From Ecdyonurus torrentis (Eukaryota > Arthropoda > Insecta > Ephemeroptera > Heptageniidae), in contig CASGGR010000026.1 of the NCBI GenBank assembly GCA_949318235.1, forward strand, positions 431,744 to 495,743: a stretch of DNA of 64,000 nucleotides, read 5' to 3'. The notes beneath the pieces were generated by a model. The model was not told the DNA's origin and made no database searches. It saw nothing but the letters and a program-made list of their open reading frames with translations. The position numbers and the translations under genes are program-made. Of this stretch, positions 11,610 through 25,989 are shown piece after piece (the stretch's first letter is position 1; each line of letters begins with the position of its first letter).

Positions 11610-13867
11610 ATGGAGCAGCTAACTTGTGCATTGTACTTACCTGAGCAGGCTATAGAAAAAGTAAAGGGGCCTAGAGTGTTACATCAACTTAGAAATTTTT
11701 TTGTAAAGCGCTGCGTGAAACAACTCATGCAGCAATGCACATGCATCGGAAAATGCTTTGTTTCAACTGAATGGCAACAAGACTTCGTGGAGATTGTTAT
11801 ACAGTTCTCTTGTGGGAAACAGCCTAAACATTCAGAGATGGAACACCGTAAAATGGTGAGATATGTATTTATTTAGCAAAATTTTTTCAATAGTGAATAA
11901 TAAAATAATTTAAGGTAACCACTACAACAAATGGGCAGCAACCATGATAATGTGTATAAACAATTAAAAGGTATTATGTATTGTTGAGCTCCAAAATGTA
12001 ACCATCGCACTTTGTTTCATAACAAAAAACAATAGACATTTCCCAAAAGTCGCTTTTTAGAAAAGTAAACAAACTTTTAACCCTTAAATTTGGCGGCCAT
12101 CTTGATTTGGGTGCAAAAATGTAAACAAAGGGTAATTTAACATGTAAACAAATGGGCGATTAAGGCACTTTTTAAGATCAAATTTTAATTATTTCTAGTA
12201 AAATATTGCAAAATTTAACTGCGCTAAAACATTTTGCCATATCTTGTTTTGAATCGAGTAAATAAAAATTTGATCTTAAAAAGTGCCTTAATCGCCCCTT
12301 TGTTTACATGTTAAATTACCCTTTGTTTACATTTTTGCACCCAAATCAAGATGGCCGCCAAATTTAGGGGTAAAACTTTGTTTACTTTTCTTAAAAGCGA
12401 CTTTTGGGAAAGGTCTATTTAAAAAAAAAAGTAATATTGTATTCAAATAATTTATAGATCTCTTTTCTTTTACAATAAATTTTACAAGTTCCAAATAAAC
12501 ATGCAAATATAAAAATATCGTGCGTAATTTTTACTTTGTGTTTTTTAAGTTTGATAATGAAAAGACTTATATTATATATATTTTTTTATTATATATATAT
12601 ATATTATATTTATATAATTATAGCGTAATAGTAATAATTATAAGTAATAATATTTAGGTAATACTTTGACAACTATTTTTCTCAATTTAAAGAAGGGAAA
12701 ATTTGACGAAAGAAAAGGGGGGGGGCAACGAGTTTGGAAGGTAGGGTCTGGTTAAAGGACCTTGGACATCTACATTCAGTTAACTTACATTATATTTTAA
12801 AACGCATTTATTTGGTAAGGAATAATTTATACAATAATTATTCCTTACCAAATAAACGCGTTTTAAAATATAATGTAAGTTAACTGAATGTAGATGTTAC
12901 AATCAGATATAACATGCAGAAAAAGGCTGTGTTGACAGCACCGAAGCCCTATATTTCAATGATTCAACCACTTTTTTTAAAAAATTTAATGAAAATTTAG
13001 CTTCATACGTCAAACCGTTCGAAATAAAATGATCTAAAACTTTTTATTAAATCAATTTCTGAAACTGCACATTATAGCATTAATTACAGTTTTCCAAATG
13101 TAAAAATTGCATTTCCTCACTGAAATAACAATATAAAACAAATTAGTTAGTTTTTGACACCCTTGATATTTTTTTTGCGTAACCAGAATAATTTAGGCAT
13201 ATAAAAATATATTTAAATTAAATTCATGATTATTATAGTTTTGGAGAAAAAAATATTATTGAAATTTTTTTTGGGCCTCAATGTTTTTCAAGGTGGCAGC
13301 AAAAATCAAGTGCAAAAGGTTTCTAAAATCAGGTACATATACACCGTGGTTTGCTCTATAAGATATTAAAATCCAGTTTTCCTATTTTTTTTTTAATTTC
13401 TTAGGCTATAAAGGGTGAGCTGCGTTTGTATTCACGGATCTAAAAACATGTTGATGGCAAGGTGCTCGACAGTTAAAGATTAGATGTCATTAATGTGTTC
13501 ACAATAGTTTGAATTCAATGCTATTTTGCTTGTAAAAATACTCACTTTGGGTTTAAAGGTTAACGGGATAGGTCCTATACAGTACCATCATACTAGTGGC
13601 AAAAAAAGTACATTTCCTTTATATTTTGTTCTCGTGTTGTAGGTTTTCATCGATGCGAGACTCAGATTCTGCGAGTATAATATCCAAATCGCCCACCTGA
13701 TGGGATATGACCAGGCAGAGACAGCAGAGCTGAAGAGACGCAAAATTGCAGGATTGGTGGCTGCAGGATCGGTGGCTGCAGGATCGGTGGCTGCAGGTTC
13801 GGTGGCTGCAGGAGAAGTTGCTGCAGGAGAGGTGACTGCTGAAGACGTTATTGAAATAGATGATTAA
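11610..13867 (+). CDS. unknown 156-residue protein with VAAGS repeats, two exons
   Basis: Exon 11610-11855 (82 codons, donor ATG|GTGAGA) joins in phase 0 to 13643-13867 (acceptor TTGTAG|GTT), giving 156 residues. The first part is mixed helical with several cysteines (LMQQCTCIGKCF near residues 39-51). The second part has a helical VFIDARLRFCEYNIQIAHLM stretch, then five tandem pentapeptides of VAAG(S/E) type encoded by a 15-bp repeat (GTGGCTGCAGGATCG and variants, about 13761-13835), and an acidic end EDVIEIDD. The coding exons are richer in G+C than the surroundings, which supports a real gene. I recognise no family. The 1.8-kb intron holds two foldback elements. Confidence 0.6.
12031..12420. 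mobile_element. foldback/MITE element, about 390 bp
   Basis: Long inverted arms begin AATAGACATTTCCCAAAAGT and end in its complement (CTTTTGGGAAAGGTCTATTT). The arms pair for more than 120 bp, including the blocks GCGGCCATCTTGATTTGGGT and CCCTTTGTTTACAT. There is no open frame. It lies in the intron of the small gene. Confidence 0.75.
12766..12897. repeat. 132-bp near-perfect palindrome
   Basis: The left arm starts ACATCTACATTCAGTTAACT and the right arm ends in its complement. The arms are about 62 bp with a short loop around 12830 and only isolated mismatches. It is a small MITE or a recent palindromic duplication. Confidence 0.85.
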
Positions 13868-14460
13868 TTAATTAACTAACAATTAAGCATCAGCGCAGTG
13901 GATTTCAATTTCAATATCATTTAATTTCTTTTAATGACTTTTGATTGAATATAATTTGTGCATCAGCTGTCCTACTAAATAATTTTTTATTTTTTCTACT
14001 TTTACGTCATGTCGCATAGTTGCAACTTCATTGAATTATGTTTGTTACCTTTTTATATTTAAGTTATTGTATTCTTTTGATAGCTTTACAAATATTCATA
14101 CAGTTTTATGCAGTGAAATTAGTCATGAGACAGCAACTTGTATAACTACAGCATTAATTAAAGTAAATAGTTTTTTACACCTTTAAAAGCGTAAAAAATA
14201 AGTGCGTTGCAATGTGTCAATTAAGTTCAAAGCATATTCAAAATTTCTCAATTTTTATATATTCATTGTTTTGATGCATATGGAAAGATAATAATTTTTC
14301 CTATGGGAACAAAATATATATCGCACAATCCTTGACCTCTATTTTTTGAAACAGAAATATATAAAATCTGCAATAATTATTAAAGTAACAACAAACGATA
14401 CAACAATAATCGAAGATTATTTATATTTTATTTAGGTTAATGTGACTAGTAAAAGAAAAA
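13868..14460. other. 3' flank of the small gene, no gene seen
   Basis: AT-rich sequence with no supported open frame or RNA. Confidence 0.5.
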
Positions 14461-14463
14461 ATG

Positions 14464-14585
14464 GTTTTGAGGCCGACTATAAGCAATTTCAGTCAAATCC
14501 GCTTCCGTTTTTTCTTACAACGCATGCTCAGTAAGTCAAAACGGAAGCGGATATGAACGAAATTGCTGACAGTCGGCTTCAAAAC
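14464..14585. mobile_element. short inverted-repeat element
   Basis: Arms of about 47 bp (GTTTTGAGGCCGACTATAAG at the left, its complement at the right, with CCGCTTCCGTTTT inside) flank a spacer of about 27 bp that includes GCATGC. The G+C content is higher than the surroundings. Confidence 0.7.
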
Positions 14586-15937
14586 AATTGTTTCCTTATC
14601 AGTCAATAGTGATAAGTTTAAAAAATTGATTCTTTCATTTTTTCTAAACCTATTTTTTAAATAAAAGTTCTGAAAAATAAAAACTTTGATTACGCTTGAA
14701 CACTTGAATCCAAAAGGTATAAGATAAATATATTTTTTTATTCAGACATATTAATGTTCATAGTATGCATAGCAATTCCAATTACAAAAAGCTCAATGTG
14801 AACACGGCATCAGACATACTACTGATCGCACTATTTCTAAAACGTGAGTAAATAATGTGTTTAATTCCGGTTATTTTGTTATATTTTTGCTGATAAAATA
14901 ATTGTTGTTATGTTTTATTTATGTTTTAAAATTTATATTGCATGATATTTTGGCGCTATTTTTTTAAGTACAGAAGTGACCAAGTTCATGCTCTGAAGGC
15001 CAAAAAAAGATAAGCAATGCTGATTTTCGCTTCATATTATGCTTCCTCTGCACTTCATTTCATATACTGTTTCCTCTCCGATTTCTTTTTAAGCTTCATT
15101 TAGTCTGTTTACTCTAAAATACAGAAAACGTAGTTCTGGAAAAGAAAACCATGTTAGACGGTAAAAGTAGTAGAAATAAGTAGAATACTAGGAGCTAGCA
15201 GCATGCTAACCTTATGCTAGGTAACTTCGTTTTTCGCATTTTGAGTAAACAGAAGAAGTCAATATGAAGGAAACATCTTTAATTTAATTGTAAACTCGTA
15301 GTTAACAAAAACTCATTTATGCAAAATTACGAACTTGGAAAACATTTAAATATAAATAAGTACTGCAGATTTAACTATTGTTTTAATGGCTGTAGTGAAT
15401 AGCTTACATATAAAGGATTACTGCGATATATATTTTGTTTCGATTGGAAAATGCTTTTTTTTGTACATGCATCCAAACAATAAAGATATACAAATTAAAA
15501 AGCTCTGAAGACACTTTAAATTTAAATCATTATTGATAAATTAATAAAATGAGATATGCACACATGCCATTTTATGAAATTTGTATATTTTTTTTACCCA
15601 ACTTAGTCGTATATTGAATTTAAAATTCTATATGACCATAGTTAAATCTAAACTATCTTAAAAGATAGTTAAAATCTATATTCATATTCTTTTTTAAAAA
15701 TAACAATTTATATATGATAAAAAAATTTATTGTTACAAATGTCAATTAAAATTAGTGATTAATATTTTAATGGTTCTTTTATATCTTGTTAATTAGGAAA
15801 ATCTCAATATTTATATTTATGATCATTTAAAGACGATATACAATTTCAGATTTCATACTCGTCTACAGCATGTAAAATAAATATAAATAAAGTACTCACT
15901 TGCTCTTCCATAATTTCAATTGGATTTTTACCTAATA
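14586..15937. other. AT-rich intergenic stretch, nothing recognised
   Basis: No coding frame, RNA gene or clear repeat was supported across this interval. Confidence 0.5.
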
Positions 15938-16256
15938 TTTAAAGGCGAAGAAACACCTTGAACAAAAAAAAAAGGCCTAATATCCTAACAAACCTGAAAA
16001 TTAACATTGATTTCGCCGGAGTCATTTATTACTAATTTATTTTTCATTCACAAAGTGCTACTTCCGGTCACTGATGTCACAGCTCGCCCGGTTTACGCGC
16101 GGCTAAAAAAGCGAGCTGTTACGTCAGTGACTGGCAGTGGCACTTTGTGAATGGAAAATAAATTAGAAATAAATGACGCAGGCCAAATCAACGTTTATTT
16201 TCAGGTTTGTTACGATATTACGCAACTTTTTGGTTCAAGATGTTCCACGCCTTTAA
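15938..16256. mobile_element. MITE/foldback element, about 320 bp
   Basis: The arms start TTTAAAGGCGAAGAAACACC and end in an inverted copy (GTTCCACGCCTTTAA). Internal inverted blocks include CACAAAGTGC/GCACTTTGTG and GTCACTGATGTCAC/GTTACGTCAGTGAC around a G+C-rich centre near 16085. No protein frame. Confidence 0.75.
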
Positions 16257-16496
16257 TCAATTATCATGTTTGCTTTCTTATTTTTAATACATGTTCTTAA
16301 ATTTTTAAATATAGTTATAATTTAGTATGTAATTAAAATCAGATATATTCCTTAAGATGCAAAAATCTAAAGGATTAGAACAAAATTATAAAATGTCTTA
16401 TTTAGTGATAACAAAATATTTTGTTAAATATGAATAAACAATATTATTATTATTATATTACTACTAAACTACTAAGGTATGACTATGATAATTTAA

Positions 16497-16576
16497 TCAA
16501 TCATCCCTTGTAGTTTTTCCTCACTGTCAGCCAACATCAAAGTATCATCAGCGTACAACAGCATCCACACCAAGAG
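16497..16576 (-). pseudogene. reverse-transcriptase scrap with YADD motif
   Basis: On the minus strand the segment reads LLYADDTLMLADSEEKLQGM, the catalytic YADD block typical of RTE-like retrotransposon polymerases. It is followed by (GA)n on one side and ends at a stop. Only this patch survives. Confidence 0.55.
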
Positions 16577-17386
16577 AGAGAGAGAGAACAATAATATTTT
16601 TATTTTTTTTTTAAACCTATTTATAACATTTAAATATTTACAAAAATTGACGACTTTTTAAGTAAATTGTATAATGTGCACTAAATGCTTTTTTTAGGGG
16701 CAGATTAAACAATATAAATTTTTTTTTAGTACTACGTACTGTTCATTTTGATTTTTTTCCATTTTAACTAAAAAATATAAATGTAAAAATATCATATTTT
16801 GGAAGATTATGTTTATCATGACTGAGTTTATATTTTCATCTTATGAAAACAGCATTTGGGTTACTTTATGTATTTATGTAATATTATATTCAACTTAGAG
16901 CACTTTCGATCTGAAAAAAAAATTATATAAAACCTTAATTATGTAGGTTAAATCATATATTTTTTTTAGGAAATGTATAAACTGTATTTTTGTAATGTCT
17001 CTGAAAGACTAATAAAATAATTTAAATAAATATGATGTGCATATATTTATAGAGATATATACAATTATAGAGAAAAAAAGTAAGAAACTTAAAATTAACT
17101 TGGATGTTAAGAATAACACGTGACATAATTTCAAATTGATTTTTTTTTTTGGGGAGGGCAACTTTGATTGTTGACTTTGAACGGAACTTCCAGAACATAA
17201 CGTCTCGTCATTCCAGATGTTCTCGCATTGTTGGAAGAAGTTTAAAAAATATTCAAGATTTTTTTACAAATAATTCTTATTGACTGTAAGTTAAATTTTT
17301 AAAATATCCTAGTTACGATTTCCATGTTACTTAAATTTTATTTTTAAATTTATTTTTTTTATTTATTATTATTATTTATTTTATTT

Positions 17387-17417
<31 letters not shown>

Positions 17418-17879
17418 TCACTTTAAGTGTCTTTCGTTCGATATCTACTCCCACACAAATATCTCTTGCATGGTTTTGTAATGATTTTTATGAATAAAGA
17501 ATCCCAACCACGAAAGTAGACCACAAATTGAACCTATGAAATGAAAACCTATGAATAAGGTGGAGGTTGAGTTTATGCAATATAATTTCGCTCCAATATA
17601 AAGCATGCTACATGTGGGCTAAATATAATTATTTTTAATCAAATATAATTATTCAAGAACGATTGCAAAAACTAAATGGCACTGCATTGTAGTCAATTTA
17701 GACAAAATTAAATTAATAAATTACAAAATAAACTCTCAATAACTTTATTTTACCATATTTTTATGCACGGCTTCCAGGTATATTTTTAAGCAGCTGGGTA
17801 ATATTATCATAAGGGTAATAATGTTTGTGATTATAATATATATTACTTCGATTTGTTTTAGAAAACCTATAACAATAAA

Positions 17880-21395
<3,516 letters not shown>

Positions 21396-21589
21396 AAATA
21401 AAATTGTGTTATTTACTAAATATGCCACAACAGCACAAAAAAAGCAATTTGATCAAAAAGACAACCACGACAAAAACAAAATTACGCACAACTAAAAATT
21501 ACTAAATAAGAACAATTGTAAATATTTGTTTTATGATAAGTAAAAATAAATTAGTAGATAAAATAAAAAATATTAATGGGTTAAAAAAA

Positions 21590-22300
21590 ATTAATTATCT
21601 CGATCTATTAATGAATTTCAAGTTCTAATTGATCGAGATAATGAATATTTTTTTGTAGTTTTAATAATTTTTTTTAACATTGGATTTTAAACTTCCTGCT
21701 TTGTAACACGCGTAATTGATTTTTTTTAAATGTTACAAAATATAATGTTTGTTTATGTTTGTGTTGTAGAGACATGCTTAATTTGATACTAAGTTACTAA
21801 AAAAATGTGTTTATTTTGTGTGTTTTTTTATGATTTTTTCTTTGCTGTTTTTCTTCATAATTTTGTAATTTCTGTCTTTTTTTTGTCAACTTTTTCTTGG
21901 TCAATTAATGAAATTCAAGTTCTAATTGTCCAAGATAATTATTTTTTGTGTTGATTATATTATAATAATGTTAATATGGTCAAATATTGAATTTAAAATT
22001 ATATCTGACCATGATAGTGTAATGCTATATTTTTAACTATTGCAAAATTTTGTGATTTCTTTTTCTTGGTCAATTATTGAATTTCAAGTTCTTATTGACC
22101 AAGTAACTTTTGTTTTAATGTTGTTTAAATAACGATAATGTTTATTTCGATCAAGTATGAAATTTAAAATAATATTTGATCAAGATAATGTAGTTCAATT
22201 TTTATCGATCATTATGTAATGTCCGTCTTAATGTTTTTTGTCTTTTTTTCTTGTTTAAAAATAGACTTCAAGTTCTAATTAACCTAGATTATTATTTTTT
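21590..22300. repeat. palindrome array 3' of the zinc-finger/SET copy 1
   Basis: Repeated units such as CTTGGTCAATTAATGAA..TTCTAATTG.CCAAG near 21600, 21895, 21975, 22066 and 22150, separated by about 80-120 bp. Confidence 0.7.
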
Positions 22301-22559
22301 TAAACCTTTGTAAATATTGTATTTAACATTCTATTTAAAAATTTCTGATTAGTAACACGTTAATTTAGTTTTTTTTTATTTGTTTTAAAATATAAAGCTT
22401 GTGTGTTTGTGTTATTAAATCCTGCCTAATTTGGGATTATAAGAAATAAATTAAATATTTTTCTATTCTTTAAAAAATATGTGCATTATTTTCAATAATT
22501 ACACATTTTAAATATCACCATAAAAACCATTTATAGGAAAATTTACTTCGTATTTCATT

Positions 22560-22640
22560 GCCTTTGACAAAGGGTGAATATCAATGAAAATGCGATCGCA
22601 GGGTGAAATAGAGTTGCTTGTTCAACTGTAAACCTTAGCT
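22560..22640. repeat. fragment of the long-TIR element found at 35.8-37.8 kb
   Basis: The patch CCTTTGACAAAGGGTGAATATCAATG...GATCGCAGGGTGAAATAGAG matches, in inverse orientation, patches near 36170-36245 and 50150-50215. Confidence 0.5.
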
Positions 22641-22806
22641 TCTTTCTAAACATAATTTCTTAAAGCTTAAAAAAAAAAAACATTTTTTTACTGAACAGTT
22701 TTGTAATTACCAGGATGTTTTTCATGAAATAATTTATATTACATTTTATGTAAAGCTTTTTGATTAACTTAATTAATTTTTAATTTAGTAACTAAAAATT
22801 CAATGA

Positions 22807-22808
22807 AT

Positions 22809-22871
<63 letters not shown>
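22807..22871. repeat. (TA)n microsatellite
   Basis: A pure TA run upstream of the pseudogene at 22945. Confidence 0.95.
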
Positions 22872-22875
<4 letters not shown>

Positions 22876-23100
22876 AAATATATGAGCAATGTTATTTTTA
22901 ATTATTTTTACTTGTAAACTGTAAAAATATTATTTTCATTTCAGTGTTGTTTCGCAAATATTACAAATGCATAGCTACTTTGCAGCAAATGCTTTCATTC
23001 ATATGAAAATAGAAGACTTTAAACGTGTTTTTTTTTCACAAGATGGAAAATTTGTTTTTATTGTAGCAATCCACAAAAAACCAACTAGAAAGCCACGACT

Positions 23101-23377
23101 GTTCAATGAGCGTTTTGTAGTTCAATACCTGCGTCATTATATAAGAAATGTTATATCGTATATGACAAGATTTTGGTTAATTATACGAATTACTTACGTA
23201 TTGCCATAGTCTTTTTTCATTTTTTATACTAAGCTCAATAGGCAATACTAATTTGTGTATTCCATCAAGAATGTCTCGTATATAATCACAATTTTCTTTG
23301 TTATCTTCAATTTCAATTGAAACATATTCTGTTGTTTCCAAAGAACTGTTGTTAAAAGAAAAATGCAATTTTAACTG
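23101..23377 (-). repeat. inverted local copy of 24420-24695 inside an exon
   Basis: The segment is the reverse complement of the region holding the later exon that encodes SLETTEYVSIEIED...KLVLP, including its splice borders, with few differences. It interrupts the recombinase-like exon of the pseudogene just after the KKPTRKP block. Confidence 0.9.
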
Positions 23378-24800
23378 ACGAATTATATATTACTGCATGA
23401 GTAAGTGTGCATTTAGTTACCAAGCTAATGTTTACTCCCTTTCAAACTGTTTTTTTCTTACTTACAGATATTACACCTTGAGAGTACGAATTCCAGTAAA
23501 TGTTGAGAATTTTCTTATAAACAGCAATTGCAGACCTGATCTAAAACTGACGCAGCATATAAAACGCCACTTACAGATTCAGGGTAAAACATCAAATACG
23601 AGCACGATCTCAACAAAATTGTTATGTACTAAACAGATGTTGGACGAAAAAACTCGACAAATGTGTGCTCAGTATGTGGCACCTACTCGACATGTGGATA
23701 ACAAAAAACACATGATGCCTTCATCTTCATCTGATTCTTGGCAGACTGCACTCAACACCAAAAAAGGTAAACTGTTAAAAGATAGCGTATATACTCTTTA
23801 CATTTTTAATGTATCTATGATAACTAATATATTTTTGTATATTTTGTTACTTTCAGTAAATATGGTAATTAAAGACATTTGCAGCAAGGTAGAAGAATAT
23901 TTTGGTAACCCTAAAATCCAAGAATTCTCATCAACAGCTGCAGCAAATAAATTGATCTTTGAAAAGTATGCCATAACTCTTAGTCCAAATTACATTGAGA
24001 TCATTAAAACTGAGTGGGCGTCAAAATACAATATAGCAATGGCAGTAAACGTAGCAAGAAATTTAGAAAGAAGCCAAGACTTTCCATCTGAAGAAATTAG
24101 GAAATTGGCTTCAGAGAAAGGAGGACAAACTGACATAATCATCAAAGAGGTAGAATATATTTGGGTCGCAGAAAAGGTAATATATGCTTAACATAAACAG
24201 AATTTATTTATTTATTTATTTGATAAAACCAATAAAATTATTGAATGTTTATTAGAGCTGCCCGATCCCTGCACAAGTGACAGACAAAATTATCTCAATA
24301 TTTTTTCTCTCTTTTATTGATGATTTTGCTACAAAATTTATGTTGGACAAATACATTGGAGTTCATACTCACAAAATGCATTTAAGGTAAGGTAACAATA
24401 ACTTGCATAATTGCATGTATTAAAATTGCATTTTTCTTTTAACAACAGTTCTTTGGAAACAACAGAATATGTTTCAATTGAAATTGAAGATAACAAAGAA
24501 AATTGTGATTATATACGAGACATTCTTGATGGAATACACAAATTAGTATTGCCTATTGAGCTTAGTATAAAAAATGAAAAAAAAATGTGGCAACACGTAA
24601 GTAATTCGTATAATTAACCAAAATCTTGTCATATACGATATAACATTTCTTATATAATGACGCAGGTATTGAACTACAAAACGCTCATTGAACAAAAGAT
24701 AGTGAAGATTGAAAATTGCAGGCAATTTTTAAATGATATTGCTGATAGTGCAAAAGTTACAGCATGTATAGATATGTAAGTTAAGCTTTGTTTAATCGCT

Positions 24801-24801
<1 letters not shown>

Positions 24802-24874
<73 letters not shown>

Positions 24875-24875
24875 T
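24802..24875. repeat. (CA)n(TA)n microsatellite
   Basis: An ACACAC run followed by a TA run, in an intron of the pseudogene. Confidence 0.9.
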
Positions 24876-25489
24876 TATATGAAAAATGCTTGTTGTGCTA
24901 TTTTTAGGCAGAACGGCTTTGTTATTCCAAATCTGAACGGATCTACAACCAAACTCAGAGAAACAGTTTCAATATTTGAGAGATATGAGAAGGGATTTTG
25001 CAACCATGACATTGAATGACAATGTTGGGCCTGTCCTGGTGCTCGGTCCCATAGCATTTGTGAATCACAGTTGTGATCCAAACTGCAAGGTAAGTAAGTT
25101 ATATATACTTAAAAAAAAAACTTTCTTGCAAATAATTTATTATTTATGTTTTAGCTGTTGGACATATCAAAAACTTCGGTAGGGGTACAAACTATTAGAG
25201 AAATCAGAAAAGGTGAAGAAATCCTGGTATCGTTTGGTGATATGCGTATATTCAAATGTGATTGTGGAAAAAAAAATTGTAAAAATAAGCATGTATTATA
25301 ATTAATTCTGTTATTTTTAATATAAATTTTTTTATAAATATATTAATCGTTTGTAAATTTTTCGCTAATATTCACTAGTATGTACGGCTTTATTTTAAAA
25401 TTGAGCCAAAAAAAGGCATCAACTATTCTAACCTAGTATTCATATATTTTCTCTAATTAATATATTCCTTTGTTTAATTTGCATTGTTT

Positions 25490-25850
25490 CGAATTTTGAT
25501 TAGTTATGGATTTCAAGTTTTGATTGACCATGATATAATTGTTTTATAGTTGTTTTAATAATAAATATAAGAATTTATTTAACAATTCAATTCAAAAAAT
25601 GTTCATATATTCTATTACATAAGTTGGACAAATATTAAATTAAAAATTTTATTTGACCAATATTGTAGTCTTTTCTTTGCTTTAAGTATTTTGGTTATTT
25701 AATGGATTTTAAATTCTATTTAACCAAAAATCAATAAAATGAAATATGTAAACAATCTATACAATGAAATGTTCATATTTTGTTTCATGTATCTTGGTCA
25801 AATCATGAATTTAAAATTCTATTTGACTAAGATAGTTCAATTTTATAATC
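25490..25850. repeat. palindrome array 3' of the pseudogene
   Basis: Units such as TTAGTTATGGATTTCAAGTTTTGATTGACCA and TTGGTCAAATCATGAATTTAAAATTCTATTTGACTAAG recur four times. The inverse flank of the gene at 59.9 kb carries the same arrangement, including the matching patch near 25.36-25.43 and 59.78-59.85 kb. Confidence 0.7.
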
Positions 25851-25989
25851 TTATTTTTTTTTGTGGTTGAAAATAACATGTTTTTTATAATTTAAAAAAA
25901 AATGTAAAATTTTAATTAATTTTAGTAATTAATATTTTAATTATTCTTTTATATCTCTTTTCTGACAAAATACCTAAAATTTATTTAAT

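Larger units (their letters stand above)
22945..25301 (+). pseudogene. broken recombinase-like / SUV4-20-type SET gene
   Basis: Eight exons correspond one-to-one to exons 4-11 of the intact gene at 59.9-64 kb: 22945-23399 (rearranged), 23468-23766, 23857-24176, 24256-24386, 24449-24596, 24666-24775, 24908-25089 and 25155-25301. Several have identical lengths (320, 131, 148, 110, 147 nt). Three defects show it is dead or remodelled. The zinc-finger and core-binding exons are absent upstream. The first exon here has its second half replaced by an inverted copy of the later 24449-24596 exon and its flanks. The SET exon at 24908 is 2 nt short and shifts frame before the VNHSCDPNCK motif. The recombinase tyrosine position also reads KKHMMP instead of KRSYTLP, and the SET YG motif reads SFG. 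Confidence 0.85.
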
